Source of the DNA: JANOAR01 sp031411235
GTDB lineage: Bacteria > Verrucomicrobiota > Verrucomicrobiia > Verrucomicrobiales > Verrucomicrobiaceae
Assembly (NCBI GenBank): GCA_031411235.1
Contig: JANOAR010000057.1
Location: 1-60,906 of the forward strand
Length of the DNA stretch: 60,906 bases
Direction: 5' to 3'
Positions 7,832 to 15,227 of this stretch are shown one piece after another. The notes below the pieces were generated by a model that saw only the letters and a program-made list of their open reading frames with translations, made no database searches and was not told the origin of the DNA. A program made the translations under genes and the position numbers. The stretch's first letter is position 1; every line of letters begins with the position of its first letter.

Positions 7832-8243
7832 AGGTCTTCATTTGCCTCTGGAAGGTCTTTGCTCGGCCCTGTGGGACCCAGGCATCGACGTGGATAAGAT
7901 ACATCTTGGACAGCTCGGCTTTGTTGCGGGTGGTGAGCTTGATCTTCTCGATGGTGGCTTGGGCTTCGACGCCGTCGGCTCCAGGCTCGAAGTGCTCGCT
8001 GCCGGGTTTTAACTTGGGCTGGTGGACGACCTCGGCGAGCACGCTCTCGATGACGCGCATGACTTGGCCCTCGGCGCGTGCGGCTTTGGAGGTCTTGGCG
8101 ATCTGGTCGAGGGCTTGCACCATGGCGACGGCGACGAGGGAGAAGAGGGCCATGGCGATGATGATTTCGAGCAAGACGAAGGCGGGGGCGGCGGGGCGTT
8201 TTCCGTTTTCCGTTTTCCGTTTTCCGTTGGCCGTTAGTGCCAT
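7800..8243 (-). CDS. gspI: Minor pseudopilin GspI
   Basis: 147 aa from the start at 8243 (MALTANGKRK). The frame is open further up, to 8360, but that part is mostly repeat and spacer. The leader GKRKTENGKRPAAPA is encoded by a CGTTTTC heptamer tract. Cleavage is expected before FVLLEIIIAMALFSLVAVAM with Glu at +5. The residue before cleavage is Ala, not the usual Gly, which some prepilin peptidases tolerate. The domain after the helix (EGQVMRVIESVLAEVVHQP) fits GspI, the seed of the pseudopilus tip. It overlaps gspJ by 32 bases. Confidence 0.87.
   Translation of the reverse strand: MALTANGKRKTENGKRPAAPAFVLLEIIIAMALFSLVAVAMVQALDQIAKTSKAARAEGQVMRVIESVLAEVVHQPKLKPGSEHFEPGADGVEAQATIEKIKLTTRNKAELSKMYLIHVDAWVPQGRAKTFQRQMKTYVYSPNSPEK
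8197..8229. repeat. Heptamer-period tract 5 (CGTTTTC type), in the gspI leader
   Basis: Four perfect CGTTTTC units plus a partial one. On the minus strand it encodes K-R-K-T-E-N-G cycles in the gspI leader. Confidence 0.93.
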
Positions 8244-8268
8244 CGAAGACGGAGCGGCTATCATGCCC

Positions 8269-8300
8269 ACGGAGAACGGAGAACGTAAAACGGAAAACGC
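8269..8300. repeat. Heptamer-period tract 6 (CGGAGAA/CGGAAAA type)
   Basis: CGGAGAA, CGGAGAA, CGTAAAA, CGGAAAA. It is the approximate reverse complement of tract 5, 40 bases away, so the two could pair as a hairpin in the gspH-gspI gap. Confidence 0.85.
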
Positions 8301-8366
8301 TCCCACTGCCGAAGCTAAAAGCTGGGCCTGCCGAAAAACGTTGATGCGTCCCCGTAACATAGCTGG

Positions 8367-8825
8367 CTAGCCATTGACGATGATGCTCTTGTGCCGGGCG
8401 CAGCCGGTGAGGGGGTCGAAGCCTAGCTCGATGACTCCGTCGGTGCTGATGAGGCGCAGCTCGATGGGTTCGCAGACGCCTGTGGGGCTGAACTCCCAGA
8501 ACTCGCCGCTCTCGGCGGTGCGGAAGTTTTTCTCGCCGTAGCGCTTCACTTCGACGGTGCTGCCGCCACTGAGGCTGCCGTCGAGGGCAAGCTGCACGGG
8601 CTGGTGCTTGGCGATGGCGTCGAGCAGGGCGTTGCGTGCGTGGCCTTCGATGGTGGCGGCGGTTTCGCGCAGGCGTTGCTCATCGGCGACGCCGGTGATG
8701 CCCATGACGGCGACGCCAAGGATGAGCATGGCGATGGTCATGGCGATGCAGACTTCGAGGAGGGTGAAGCCGGATCGAGTGATGAGTGATGAGTGATGAG
8801 TGATGAATAGCGAATGCGTTTTCAT
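8367..8825 (-). CDS. gspH: Pseudopilin GspH-like
   Basis: 152 aa. Leader MKTHSLFITHHSSLITRSG, then FTLLEVCIAMTIAMLILGVA with Glu at +5. The C-terminal half is a beta-rich domain (VQLALDGSLSGGSTVEVKRY ... VIELGFDPLTGCARHKSI) fitting GspH. The leader section ITHHSSLIT is encoded by a TGATGAG heptamer repeat (8778-8806), as in gspK and gspG. It sits 41 bases after gspG and about 120 bases before the chosen gspI start. The H-versus-G assignment rests on order and on gspG having its own calcium-loop-like end. Confidence 0.87.
   Translation of the reverse strand: MKTHSLFITHHSSLITRSGFTLLEVCIAMTIAMLILGVAVMGITGVADEQRLRETAATIEGHARNALLDAIAKHQPVQLALDGSLSGGSTVEVKRYGEKNFRTAESGEFWEFSPTGVCEPIELRLISTDGVIELGFDPLTGCARHKSIIVNG
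8778..8806. repeat. Heptamer-period tract 7 (TGATGAG type), in the gspH leader
   Basis: Four TGATGAG units; the same sequence as tract 4, again read as T-H-H-S-S-L-I on the minus strand. Confidence 0.93.
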
Positions 8826-8866
8826 AGCGTTGGTGGGTTGCGCGACGAGTGGCGTCGCTGGTTTTT

Positions 8867-9322
8867 TCAGAGCTGCCAGTTGCCGATGTCGTCGGCACTT
8901 TCAGTTTGGCCATCGGGGCCGGCGGAATAGACATCGAAGCCGCCTTTGTCCTTGGTGCCAGGGCGGCGGTAGTGGTAGGGGTTGCCCCAGGGATCGAGGA
9001 TCATGCGCTTGAGCTTGGGGCTCCAGCTTGTGGGGGCGGGGCGGCTGCTGGGTTTGTCGATGAGGGCGTTGACACCTTGCTCGGTGCTGGGGAGGAAGCC
9101 GCTGTCCATCTCATAGGCGCGGAAGGCGGCGGTGAGGGTAGTGAGGTCGCCTTTGACGCGCTTGTTTTGGCCGCCTTCGAGCACGCCTGTGAGCTGGAAG
9201 ATACCAGCACCGACGAGCAGGGCGATGATGCCGAGGACGAGCACCATTTCGATGAGGGTGAAGCCTGTCGAAGGATGAGTGATGAGTGATGAGTGATGCG
9301 TGGGGAGGCGGTGGTGTTTCAT
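8867..9322 (-). CDS. gspG: Major pseudopilin GspG
   Basis: 151 aa. Leader MKHHRLPTHHSSLITHPSTG, then FTLIEMVLVLGIIALLVGAG with Glu at +5. The downstream part is diagnostic for GspG: DLTTLTAAFRAYEMDSGFLP, STEQGVNAL, LKRMILDPWGNPYHYR, and a C-terminal FDVYSAGPDGQTESADDIGN that matches the calcium-binding end of major pseudopilins. It polymerises into the periplasmic pseudopilus. The gene is second after gspF in the operon. Its leader also contains the 7-bp repeat (9274-9298). Confidence 0.95.
   Translation of the reverse strand: MKHHRLPTHHSSLITHPSTGFTLIEMVLVLGIIALLVGAGIFQLTGVLEGGQNKRVKGDLTTLTAAFRAYEMDSGFLPSTEQGVNALIDKPSSRPAPTSWSPKLKRMILDPWGNPYHYRRPGTKDKGGFDVYSAGPDGQTESADDIGNWQL
9274..9298. repeat. 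Heptamer-period tract 8 (TGATGAG type), in the gspG leader
   Basis: Three and a half TGATGAG units inside the gspG prepilin leader. Confidence 0.92.
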
Positions 9323-9360
9323 GGGGTGGGGTGGTGTTTGGGTTGGGGGCTTGGCGGGTG

Positions 9361-9390
9361 CTGGTGTGTGCTGGTGTGTGCTGGTGTGTG
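9361..9390. repeat. Three tandem copies of a 10-bp unit
   Basis: CTGGTGTGTG repeated three times without change between gspF and gspG, abutting the gspF stop codon. This is the only non-7-bp tandem tract noticed in the operon. Confidence 0.93.
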
Positions 9391-10674
9391 CTACTTGTTC
9401 ATGCTGTTGATGGTCTGGAAGATGGCGGTGATCATCATGTAGGCCATGGTGCCGACCATGCCGGCCATGAGGAAGACGATGAGCGGTTGGATCATGGCGG
9501 TGAGGCGGTCGATGTGTTTGGTCAGCTCGCGGTTGAAGCGCTCGGCTCCTTTGGTCATGGCTTCGGCGAGTTTGCCGGTCTGCTCGCCGACGCTGACGAT
9601 GTCGATGAGCAGGGGCGGGAATTGGCCACAGCGTTCGAGGGCTCGGGAGAGGGCGACGCCTTCGCCGACGTTGCGGATGACCTCGGTGAGTTCGCCTTTG
9701 AGATAGATGTTCTCGGTGGCTTGCTGGGTGAGCTGCATGGCGTGCAGCATGGGCAAACCATTGCCGACGAGGTTGGCCAGGGTCTCCATGAACTGGACAT
9801 AGAAACGGCTCTTTAAAACGCTGCCGAAGAGAGGCAGGCGGAGCTGGGCGCGGGCGATGGGGATGGCGCTTTCGGGGCGCGCGGCCCAGGATTTAAAGAG
9901 GATGAATAGGCTAAAGCCGAGGGCGGCGATGACCCACCAGTAGGTGAAGACGGCATCGCTCATCTTCATCATCACGCGGGCGGCGAGGGGCAGGGTGCCG
10001 CCCGTGGTATCGAGCATCATCGCGAGCTTGGGGATGAGGATGAGGACGAAGATGGCGGTGACGGCGACGGCGGCGACGATGAGGAAGGCGGGGTAGATGA
10101 GTGCCCCGAGAACCTTGCCGCGCAGGGCTTGAAGCGAGCGCATGTACTCGGCTTGGCGCTTCAAGATGGTGGGCATGGCACCGCTGGCTTCACCTGCGGA
10201 GACGAGGGCACAGAAGAGGCTGCCAAAGCTGGGCGAGGTGGCTTGCACGGCTTTGGAGAAGGGCAGGCCGTCGCGGACTTTGCTGCGCAGCACGGCGGCT
10301 AAGGTTTTGACGCCGGAGAGTTCGCGTCGCTTCTCCATGGTGCCGAGCGCGGGCTCGATCTGGATACCGGCAGAGAGGAGGTCGCTGAGTTCTTCGGTGA
10401 AGAGGACGACTTGGGAGAGCTTCAATTTGATCTGGCCTGTGGGCAGGGCTGCAGCCTGGGGTTTGGCTTGCGCTGCTGCCTTGGAGGCTTGGGTCGTTGG
10501 GGCTTTTTTTGAAGCAATGGCTGCGGGCGCGGCATGGCTAGTAGCAACGTCGAGCTTGAAGGGCTGGAGTCTTTGCTTGCCCAACAACGCAAACGCCTCG
10601 GCACGGTCACTCGCAGTGAGTGAACCCGTGACGAGGCCTGCGGGGCCGTGGGCGCTGTAAGCAAAGGAGGGCAT
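9391..10674 (-). CDS. gspF: Type II secretion inner-membrane protein GspF
   Basis: 427 aa. Two repeated T2SSF domains: the first near residues 110-230 (VVLFTEELSDLLSAGIQIEP ... FSKAVQATSPSFGSLFCALV, GEASGAMPTILKRQAEYM) and the second near 300-420 (RFYVQFMETLANLVGNGLPM ... VGEQTGKLAEAMTKGAERFN), with three membrane helices (IYPAFLIVAAVAVTAIFVLI, WWVIAALGFSLFILF, and a C-terminal IVFLMAGMVGTMAYMMITAI). It is the platform protein that couples GspE to the pseudopilus. An Ala/Lys/Gln-rich linker fills residues 45-90. It follows gspE after a 58-base gap that contains heptamer tract 9. Confidence 0.95.
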   Translation of the reverse strand: MPSFAYSAHGPAGLVTGSLTASDRAEAFALLGKQRLQPFKLDVATSHAAPAAIASKKAPTTQASKAAAQAKPQAAALPTGQIKLKLSQVVLFTEELSDLLSAGIQIEPALGTMEKRRELSGVKTLAAVLRSKVRDGLPFSKAVQATSPSFGSLFCALVSAGEASGAMPTILKRQAEYMRSLQALRGKVLGALIYPAFLIVAAVAVTAIFVLILIPKLAMMLDTTGGTLPLAARVMMKMSDAVFTYWWVIAALGFSLFILFKSWAARPESAIPIARAQLRLPLFGSVLKSRFYVQFMETLANLVGNGLPMLHAMQLTQQATENIYLKGELTEVIRNVGEGVALSRALERCGQFPPLLIDIVSVGEQTGKLAEAMTKGAERFNRELTKHIDRLTAMIQPLIVFLMAGMVGTMAYMMITAIFQTINSMNK

Positions 10675-10690
10675 GGGGGCGGAAAAGAAG

Positions 10691-10719
10691 AGTTATGAGT
10701 TATGAGTTATGAGTTATGA
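10691..10719. repeat. Heptamer-period tract 9 (GTTATGA type)
   Basis: Four GTTATGA units in the gap between gspE and gspF, one base different in type from the TGATGAG tracts. Confidence 0.92.
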
Positions 10720-10731
10720 ATGCCGGAGGCT

Positions 10732-12543
10732 TCACGCCATCGCATAGCTCGGAGCCAGGGGCTTCAGTTTGGGCTTGGCCTCGGGCTGCGTGTGACGTTC
10801 GCTGGCGGCGGTGGCGCTGACGACTTCTTGGATGGTGGTCTCGCCTTGTAGGACTTTCAGGAAGCCGTAGCCGCGCATGGGCAGGTAGCCGTCGCTGATG
10901 GCTTGTTTATAAAATTCGCTGGGGTGTGCTCGCATGTTGATGAGGTGCTGCAAGGCTTGCGTGAGCAGGCACACTTCATAGATGGCGACGCGGCCCTGGT
11001 AGCCACTGCCGCGACAGGATTCGCAGCCTTTGGCCTGCATGATCTGGCCTGCACGGAAGTTGGGGAAGCCGATGCTGTGCAGGTACTCGGCATCCACGGG
11101 GGCGGGCTCGCGGCACTGCGTGCAGAGACGGCGGACGAGGCGCTGGGCAAAGAAGGCGCGGACGGCGGACGAGACGAGGAAGGGCTCGACGCCCATGTCG
11201 ATGAGTCGCGAGATGCCGCCGATGGCGTCATTGGTGTGCAGCGTGCTGAAGACCAAGTGGCCGGTCAGCGCCGCGCGGATGGCGATTTCTGTCGTCTCCA
11301 AGTCGCGGATTTCGCCGACCATGACGACGTTGGGATCACCACGCAAAATGCTTCGCAGACCGGTGGCGAAGGTGAGGCCGATCTCGCTCTTCACCGCGAT
11401 CTGGAGGATGCCGGGCATCTTGTATTCCACCGGGTCTTCGATGGTGACGATGCGGCGCTGGGTGGTGTTGAGTTGGTTGAGGAAGGCGTAGAGCGTGGTG
11501 CTCTTGCCGCTGCCGGTGGGGCCAGTGATGAGGATGATGCCGTTGGGCAGTTTCAGCAGCTCATCGACGACGGGCCGCACGGTGTCCATCATGCCCAAGC
11601 GGTCGAGCGTGACCTGCTGCTGGCCGAGCAGACGCAGGCTGATGCTTTCGCCCTCGACGCTGGGGATGGTGGCGACGCGGACGTCGATGGGGCTGCCGTC
11701 GAGTTCGAGATTGATGCGGCCATCCTGCGGCAGGCGACGCTCGGCGATGTCGAGGCGGGCCATGATTTTCAAGCGAGCGATGACGCTGTCCTGGAGTTGC
11801 TTGATGTTGTCGGGCACGGCCAATTCTTCGAGCCTGCCGTCGATGCGGTAACGAATGCGCAGGCGATCCTGCTGGGGCTCGACGTGGATGTCGGTGGCGC
11901 GTTGCTCCAGCCCACGGCGGAGGATTTGATTGACGAATCGAACGACGCTGGCCTCCTCGTCCTCGGGCTCGTTATCGAGCACGGTGACTTCGTCGGGGAG
12001 ATCCACGCTGCCCCAGTCGGCGCGGCCACGGAGGATTTTTTCAAAGGTGTCAGCTCCCAGACCATAGAGCTTTTGCAGGCCTTCGGCGATCTTGGTGCGC
12101 TGGCCGACGTGCCAGACGACGGGCATGGAGACGGAGGCGGCGAGCTGCTGCCGGGCGACGAGGTTCAGCGGGTCGGCGCAGGCGAGGTGTAGGGCGGTGA
12201 AGACGGTGGCGCTTGCTTTGTCGATGGAGGCTGCGGCACCTTCGCCGAGCTGGGAATCGACGGCGATGGGCAGGAGGCGATTTTTCAGCGCGACCTCGGC
12301 AGGGAGATGGCGGCGCAGGGAGCGGTCGGGGGCGATGTCTTTGTCGCTGGGTGCCTCCCACCACGGTAGGGCGAGGAGCTGGGCGAGGGCTTGGAGGAAG
12401 GCTTTTTCGTTGACGCCCTGGCACTCGAGCACGGCGTCGATGAAGGAGGTCTGGTTGTGGCACGCCTCGTCGATGGCTTGGCGTACGGCCTCGTTTTCAG
12501 CGAGTCCGACTTGCTTGAGCAGGTTATCGAGGATGGGGAGCAT
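10732..12543 (-). CDS. gspE: Type II secretion ATPase GspE
   Basis: 603 aa, the cytoplasmic motor of the secretion pathway. An N-terminal T2SSE_N-type domain (residues 1-150) is followed by the linker and ATPase core: RATDIHVEPQQDRLRIRYRI, Walker A ITGPTGSGKSTTLYAFL, Asp box TIEDPVEY, Walker B NVVMVGEIRDLETTEIAIRA, His box TGHLVFSTLHTNDA. A tetracysteine zinc module follows (CTQC then CESC with about 34 residues between pairs). The gene is first in the operon; the AT-rich stretch 12560-12660 upstream is the likely promoter region. Close relatives include PilB, but the gspF-K genes behind it favour GspE. Confidence 0.95.
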   Translation of the reverse strand: MLPILDNLLKQVGLAENEAVRQAIDEACHNQTSFIDAVLECQGVNEKAFLQALAQLLALPWWEAPSDKDIAPDRSLRRHLPAEVALKNRLLPIAVDSQLGEGAAASIDKASATVFTALHLACADPLNLVARQQLAASVSMPVVWHVGQRTKIAEGLQKLYGLGADTFEKILRGRADWGSVDLPDEVTVLDNEPEDEEASVVRFVNQILRRGLEQRATDIHVEPQQDRLRIRYRIDGRLEELAVPDNIKQLQDSVIARLKIMARLDIAERRLPQDGRINLELDGSPIDVRVATIPSVEGESISLRLLGQQQVTLDRLGMMDTVRPVVDELLKLPNGIILITGPTGSGKSTTLYAFLNQLNTTQRRIVTIEDPVEYKMPGILQIAVKSEIGLTFATGLRSILRGDPNVVMVGEIRDLETTEIAIRAALTGHLVFSTLHTNDAIGGISRLIDMGVEPFLVSSAVRAFFAQRLVRRLCTQCREPAPVDAEYLHSIGFPNFRAGQIMQAKGCESCRGSGYQGRVAIYEVCLLTQALQHLINMRAHPSEFYKQAISDGYLPMRGYGFLKVLQGETTIQEVVSATAASERHTQPEAKPKLKPLAPSYAMA

Positions 12544-12599
12544 GGGATCGAGGGGCGAACGAGCCAGTATATATTATGGTTATTATATATTCACTCGAA

Positions 12600-12627
12600 T
12601 AATTATGGTTTTATCTATCTATTGCAA
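12600..12627 (-). promoter_or_regulatory. Possible promoter of the gsp operon
   Basis: In a markedly AT-rich stretch upstream of gspE, the minus strand has TTGCAA (12622-12627) and TAATTA (12600-12605) 16 bases apart, a loose match to -35/-10 boxes. The base composition of 12565-12660 is quite unlike its surroundings. Confidence 0.35.
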
Positions 12628-12700
12628 GTAATAAATATCTATGAAATTTCGATGAATGCTGATTTTCCGGGCGAGGGCAAAAGACAGCACTCTGCCGAGA

Positions 12701-12735
12701 GGGATAAGGGGCAAGGCACAAGGGATAAGGGGAGT
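12701..12735. repeat. Heptamer-period tract 10 (GGGATAA type)
   Basis: Units GGGATAA, GGGGCAA, GGCACAA, GGGATAA, GGGGAGT in the gap between gspE and the Clp-like gene. Confidence 0.85.
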
Positions 12736-12795
12736 GCCTTCAGGTGTGCTCTTCGTAGAGGGGCAGTGGTTTTGAATTCAAGCGCGAAGCCACTT

Positions 12796-12830
12796 CCCTT
12801 ATCCCTTCAACCTTGCCCCTTGTACCTTTA
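12796..12830. repeat. Heptamer-period tract 11 (CCCTTAT type)
   Basis: Units CCCTTAT, CCCTTCA, ACCTTGC, CCCTTGT, ACCTTTA. Reverse-complementary to tract 10 across a spacer of about 60 bases; it ends right at the stop codon of the Clp-like gene. Confidence 0.85.
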
Positions 12831-12831
12831 C

Positions 12832-15126
12832 TCAGCAGCTCACGGTGACTTGGGTCTGCCCCTCGAGGATGTCCACGCGCAGCTCGGCATCGCGCTTTTC
12901 GGCGTTCAGCAGTCGCCATTGGGCGAGGGGGCGGACGACGAGTCGCTCCAGCTCGCGTTGCAGGGGCCGCGCCCCGTATTTGAGATCGTAACCATCGCGC
13001 ATCAGTGCCTCGATGACGCGATCCGTCCAGGCGAGGCGCAGGCCTTGAGCTTGCAAACCCTCGCGCTGGGCGAGGTCGTTGAGTTCCTTCACGGCGATCT
13101 GGCGGATGTGCTCGCTGGCCAGCGCGTGGAAGGTGACAACGCTATCGAGTCGGTTGAAAAACTCGGGGCGGAAGTACTGAGTCACGGCGGCTTCGTGGCC
13201 TGTGGGCGCACCGTCGTTCTGGAAGCCCATGGCGTTTTTTGAGGTCGCGCCGAGGTTGGAGGTCATCAGCACGATGGTGCTGCGGAAGTGGGTGATACCG
13301 CCGAAACGATCCGTTAGGCGACCTTCGTCGAGCAGGCTGAGCAGCACGTCGAAGACCTCGGGCGCGGCCTTTTCGATCTCGTCGAAAAGCACGACGCTGA
13401 AGGGCTGGCGGCGCACACGGGTGATCCACGGCGCGGCGTCCTGCGCACTGCTATGGAGCAAGCGCCAAGCCGCGCCGTAGCCGCTGTACTCGCTCATGTC
13501 GAGGCGCACGAGGCGATCCTTTTCGCTGCCTGCGCCGAAGCAGAAGTCTGCCATCGCCTTGGCCAGTGCGGTTTTTCCGACCCCGGTGGGGCCGCAGAAA
13601 AGCAGCACACCGAGGGGACGGGCGGGGTCGTTGAGGCCTGACTTTAATTTGGCAATGACTCGCGTGGCAGCTTCGACGGCATTGGCTTGGCCGATGACGC
13701 TGCGGGCGAGGGCGGCGCGGATTTCAGCAGGTGGCAGTGCTAGGTCGTCGCGCAGCAGATGCTCGGGCAGGCCGGACTGTTGGATGAAGAGGGCGCGGGC
13801 GTCGTCGAGTGTGGCGCGGCGTTTGCTGCCGTCGGTAGGCAGGGGCTTGCGCCGAGAGTGCTCGGAGAGCTTGCGGATAAAGGCGGCGGCGGGGCCGGGC
13901 AGGGCAGTGTAGGGCTGGAAGCGACGGAACCAGCGCAGGGTTTGCAGGGTGATGCCGGGCTCGAAGTCCACGCGCGATGAGCTGGCACAGGCGTGGGCGA
14001 CGCTGTCGAGCGCGGCCTGTGCCTGCGGGTCACTGAAGGGCTGGACGTGGAGGATTTGAAAGCAGTCGATGAGGGCGGGCAGGAGCCGACGGCAGGCGTC
14101 CAGCTCCAGTGGCGTGGCTTCCCCGGTCATGCGCAACTCACCGCGTTGCAGGTAGGGCAGGAGGAAGGCGGCGACGCTATCGCCTGCTTCCTTGCCGACG
14201 ATGCGGGTGAGTTCGAGCAGGTTCTCGACGCAGAAGATGCCGCCGATGGCTTGCAGTTTTTCGATGAATTGCTCGCAGCGTTCCTCCCACTCGCCGAGGT
14301 ATTTCATGCCTGCAATCATGCGTGAGCCGCTGCCGCGCCAGAAGCGCCAGGAGCGTTGGCCAGTCTCGGCCTCTTCATCGCTGGCGGCTGTTTTTGAGCG
14401 AGCGATTTTACGTGCGGCATTCAGCAGGATGGTGCTCTTGCCGATGCCGGGTTCGCCGATGAGCAGGAGGTTGGCGTTTTCGTGCTGGAGCTTATCGGCG
14501 ACTTCGGTGACTAAGGCTTCGCGCTCGTAGCAGGCGGAGCCTTTGGCCCAGTCGCGGAGCAGGGGATCGGCGACGCTGAGCAGGAGCTTGATGTCTTCGC
14601 GCTCCTCCATGGGTGGCTGTTTTGCGAGGGAGACTTCGCGCACGCTGACGCTCTCTAGCCAAGTGTCGCGTGGGGCGAGGCGCTGCGCGATCTGCGCGGG
14701 TGTATGGCCGCGCAACTCCTCGCGAATGTAGTGGCGCACGAGTTCAGTGTAGTCCTGGTCGGCAGAGTAAAAGAAGCTGATGCCGAGGTGCGGTGCCTCG
14801 CAGACGGGCAGGCCCGAGGGCGACTTGCCGATGACGCAGGGCACGCGCAGGGACAGTGTTTCGGGCGTGGGCGCGACGCGGTGCTCCAGCTTGTATTCGC
14901 CGCGTACCTCGACTTTAACCTCTACGAGAGACGGTAGAATGAGGTCGGGCTCCAATGCCCAGGATTGATGCTTGGCTCGCCAGTCGAGGAAGTCCCGCAA
15001 CTGCCGCAGTGTTTCTTGCTCCGAGTCGCCATAGGCTCCGGTGTGCGCGTAGTCGCCCACGAGTACGCCCGTGACGCCGCGCTGGGCATCGCGCCAGAGT
15101 AGAACGGGGTAGGTGTGTGTGGGCAT
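12832..15126 (-). CDS. Clp-type AAA+ ATPase with two nucleotide-binding domains
   Basis: 764 aa from ATG at 15126; the frame opens four codons earlier with TTG. Residues 1-190 lack the Clp-N repeat and look like a beta-rich domain of unknown type. NBD1 (from about 195) has Walker A LLIGEPGIGKST and a ClpA/B-like pore loop IAGMKYLGEWEER, but its Walker B reads IFCVENL where ClpA/B have DEIH. NBD2 is intact: CGPTGVGKTALAKA, VVLFDEIEKA, FFNRLDSVV with the arginine finger, YGARPLQREL sensor 2. No ClpB-type coiled coil separates the domains, so it is nearer ClpA/ClpC. It likely unfolds proteins, with or without ClpP. No clpP or clpS is adjacent. Confidence 0.88.
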   Translation of the reverse strand: MPTHTYPVLLWRDAQRGVTGVLVGDYAHTGAYGDSEQETLRQLRDFLDWRAKHQSWALEPDLILPSLVEVKVEVRGEYKLEHRVAPTPETLSLRVPCVIGKSPSGLPVCEAPHLGISFFYSADQDYTELVRHYIREELRGHTPAQIAQRLAPRDTWLESVSVREVSLAKQPPMEEREDIKLLLSVADPLLRDWAKGSACYEREALVTEVADKLQHENANLLLIGEPGIGKSTILLNAARKIARSKTAASDEEAETGQRSWRFWRGSGSRMIAGMKYLGEWEERCEQFIEKLQAIGGIFCVENLLELTRIVGKEAGDSVAAFLLPYLQRGELRMTGEATPLELDACRRLLPALIDCFQILHVQPFSDPQAQAALDSVAHACASSSRVDFEPGITLQTLRWFRRFQPYTALPGPAAAFIRKLSEHSRRKPLPTDGSKRRATLDDARALFIQQSGLPEHLLRDDLALPPAEIRAALARSVIGQANAVEAATRVIAKLKSGLNDPARPLGVLLFCGPTGVGKTALAKAMADFCFGAGSEKDRLVRLDMSEYSGYGAAWRLLHSSAQDAAPWITRVRRQPFSVVLFDEIEKAAPEVFDVLLSLLDEGRLTDRFGGITHFRSTIVLMTSNLGATSKNAMGFQNDGAPTGHEAAVTQYFRPEFFNRLDSVVTFHALASEHIRQIAVKELNDLAQREGLQAQGLRLAWTDRVIEALMRDGYDLKYGARPLQRELERLVVRPLAQWRLLNAEKRDAELRVDILEGQTQVTVSC

Positions 15127-15227
15127 GAGTAGGGCCAACTTATGAAACGGCGGAGGCTACCAGGCAAAACCGCAGCCAACGTCGAGACGACTTTTCTCCA
15201 ATGACTACCTCTAGGCTTGCGCAGTAT

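Noticed and set aside
7060..9298. CRISPR array, considered because of spaced identical TGATGAG tracts
   Set aside because: The units are 7 bases in direct tandem, lie within coding sequence, and have no spacers.
10903..12192. 429-aa plus-strand open frame opposite gspE
   Set aside because: It is the antisense shadow of a well-supported ATPase gene; its composition (Asp/Ala/Gly/His) reflects the complement of GC-rich codons and no motif is present.
12391..13242. 283-aa frame across the gspE upstream gap
   Set aside because: It runs through two genes on the other strand and through heptamer tracts 10 and 11 (RDKGQGTRDKGS); no protein feature.
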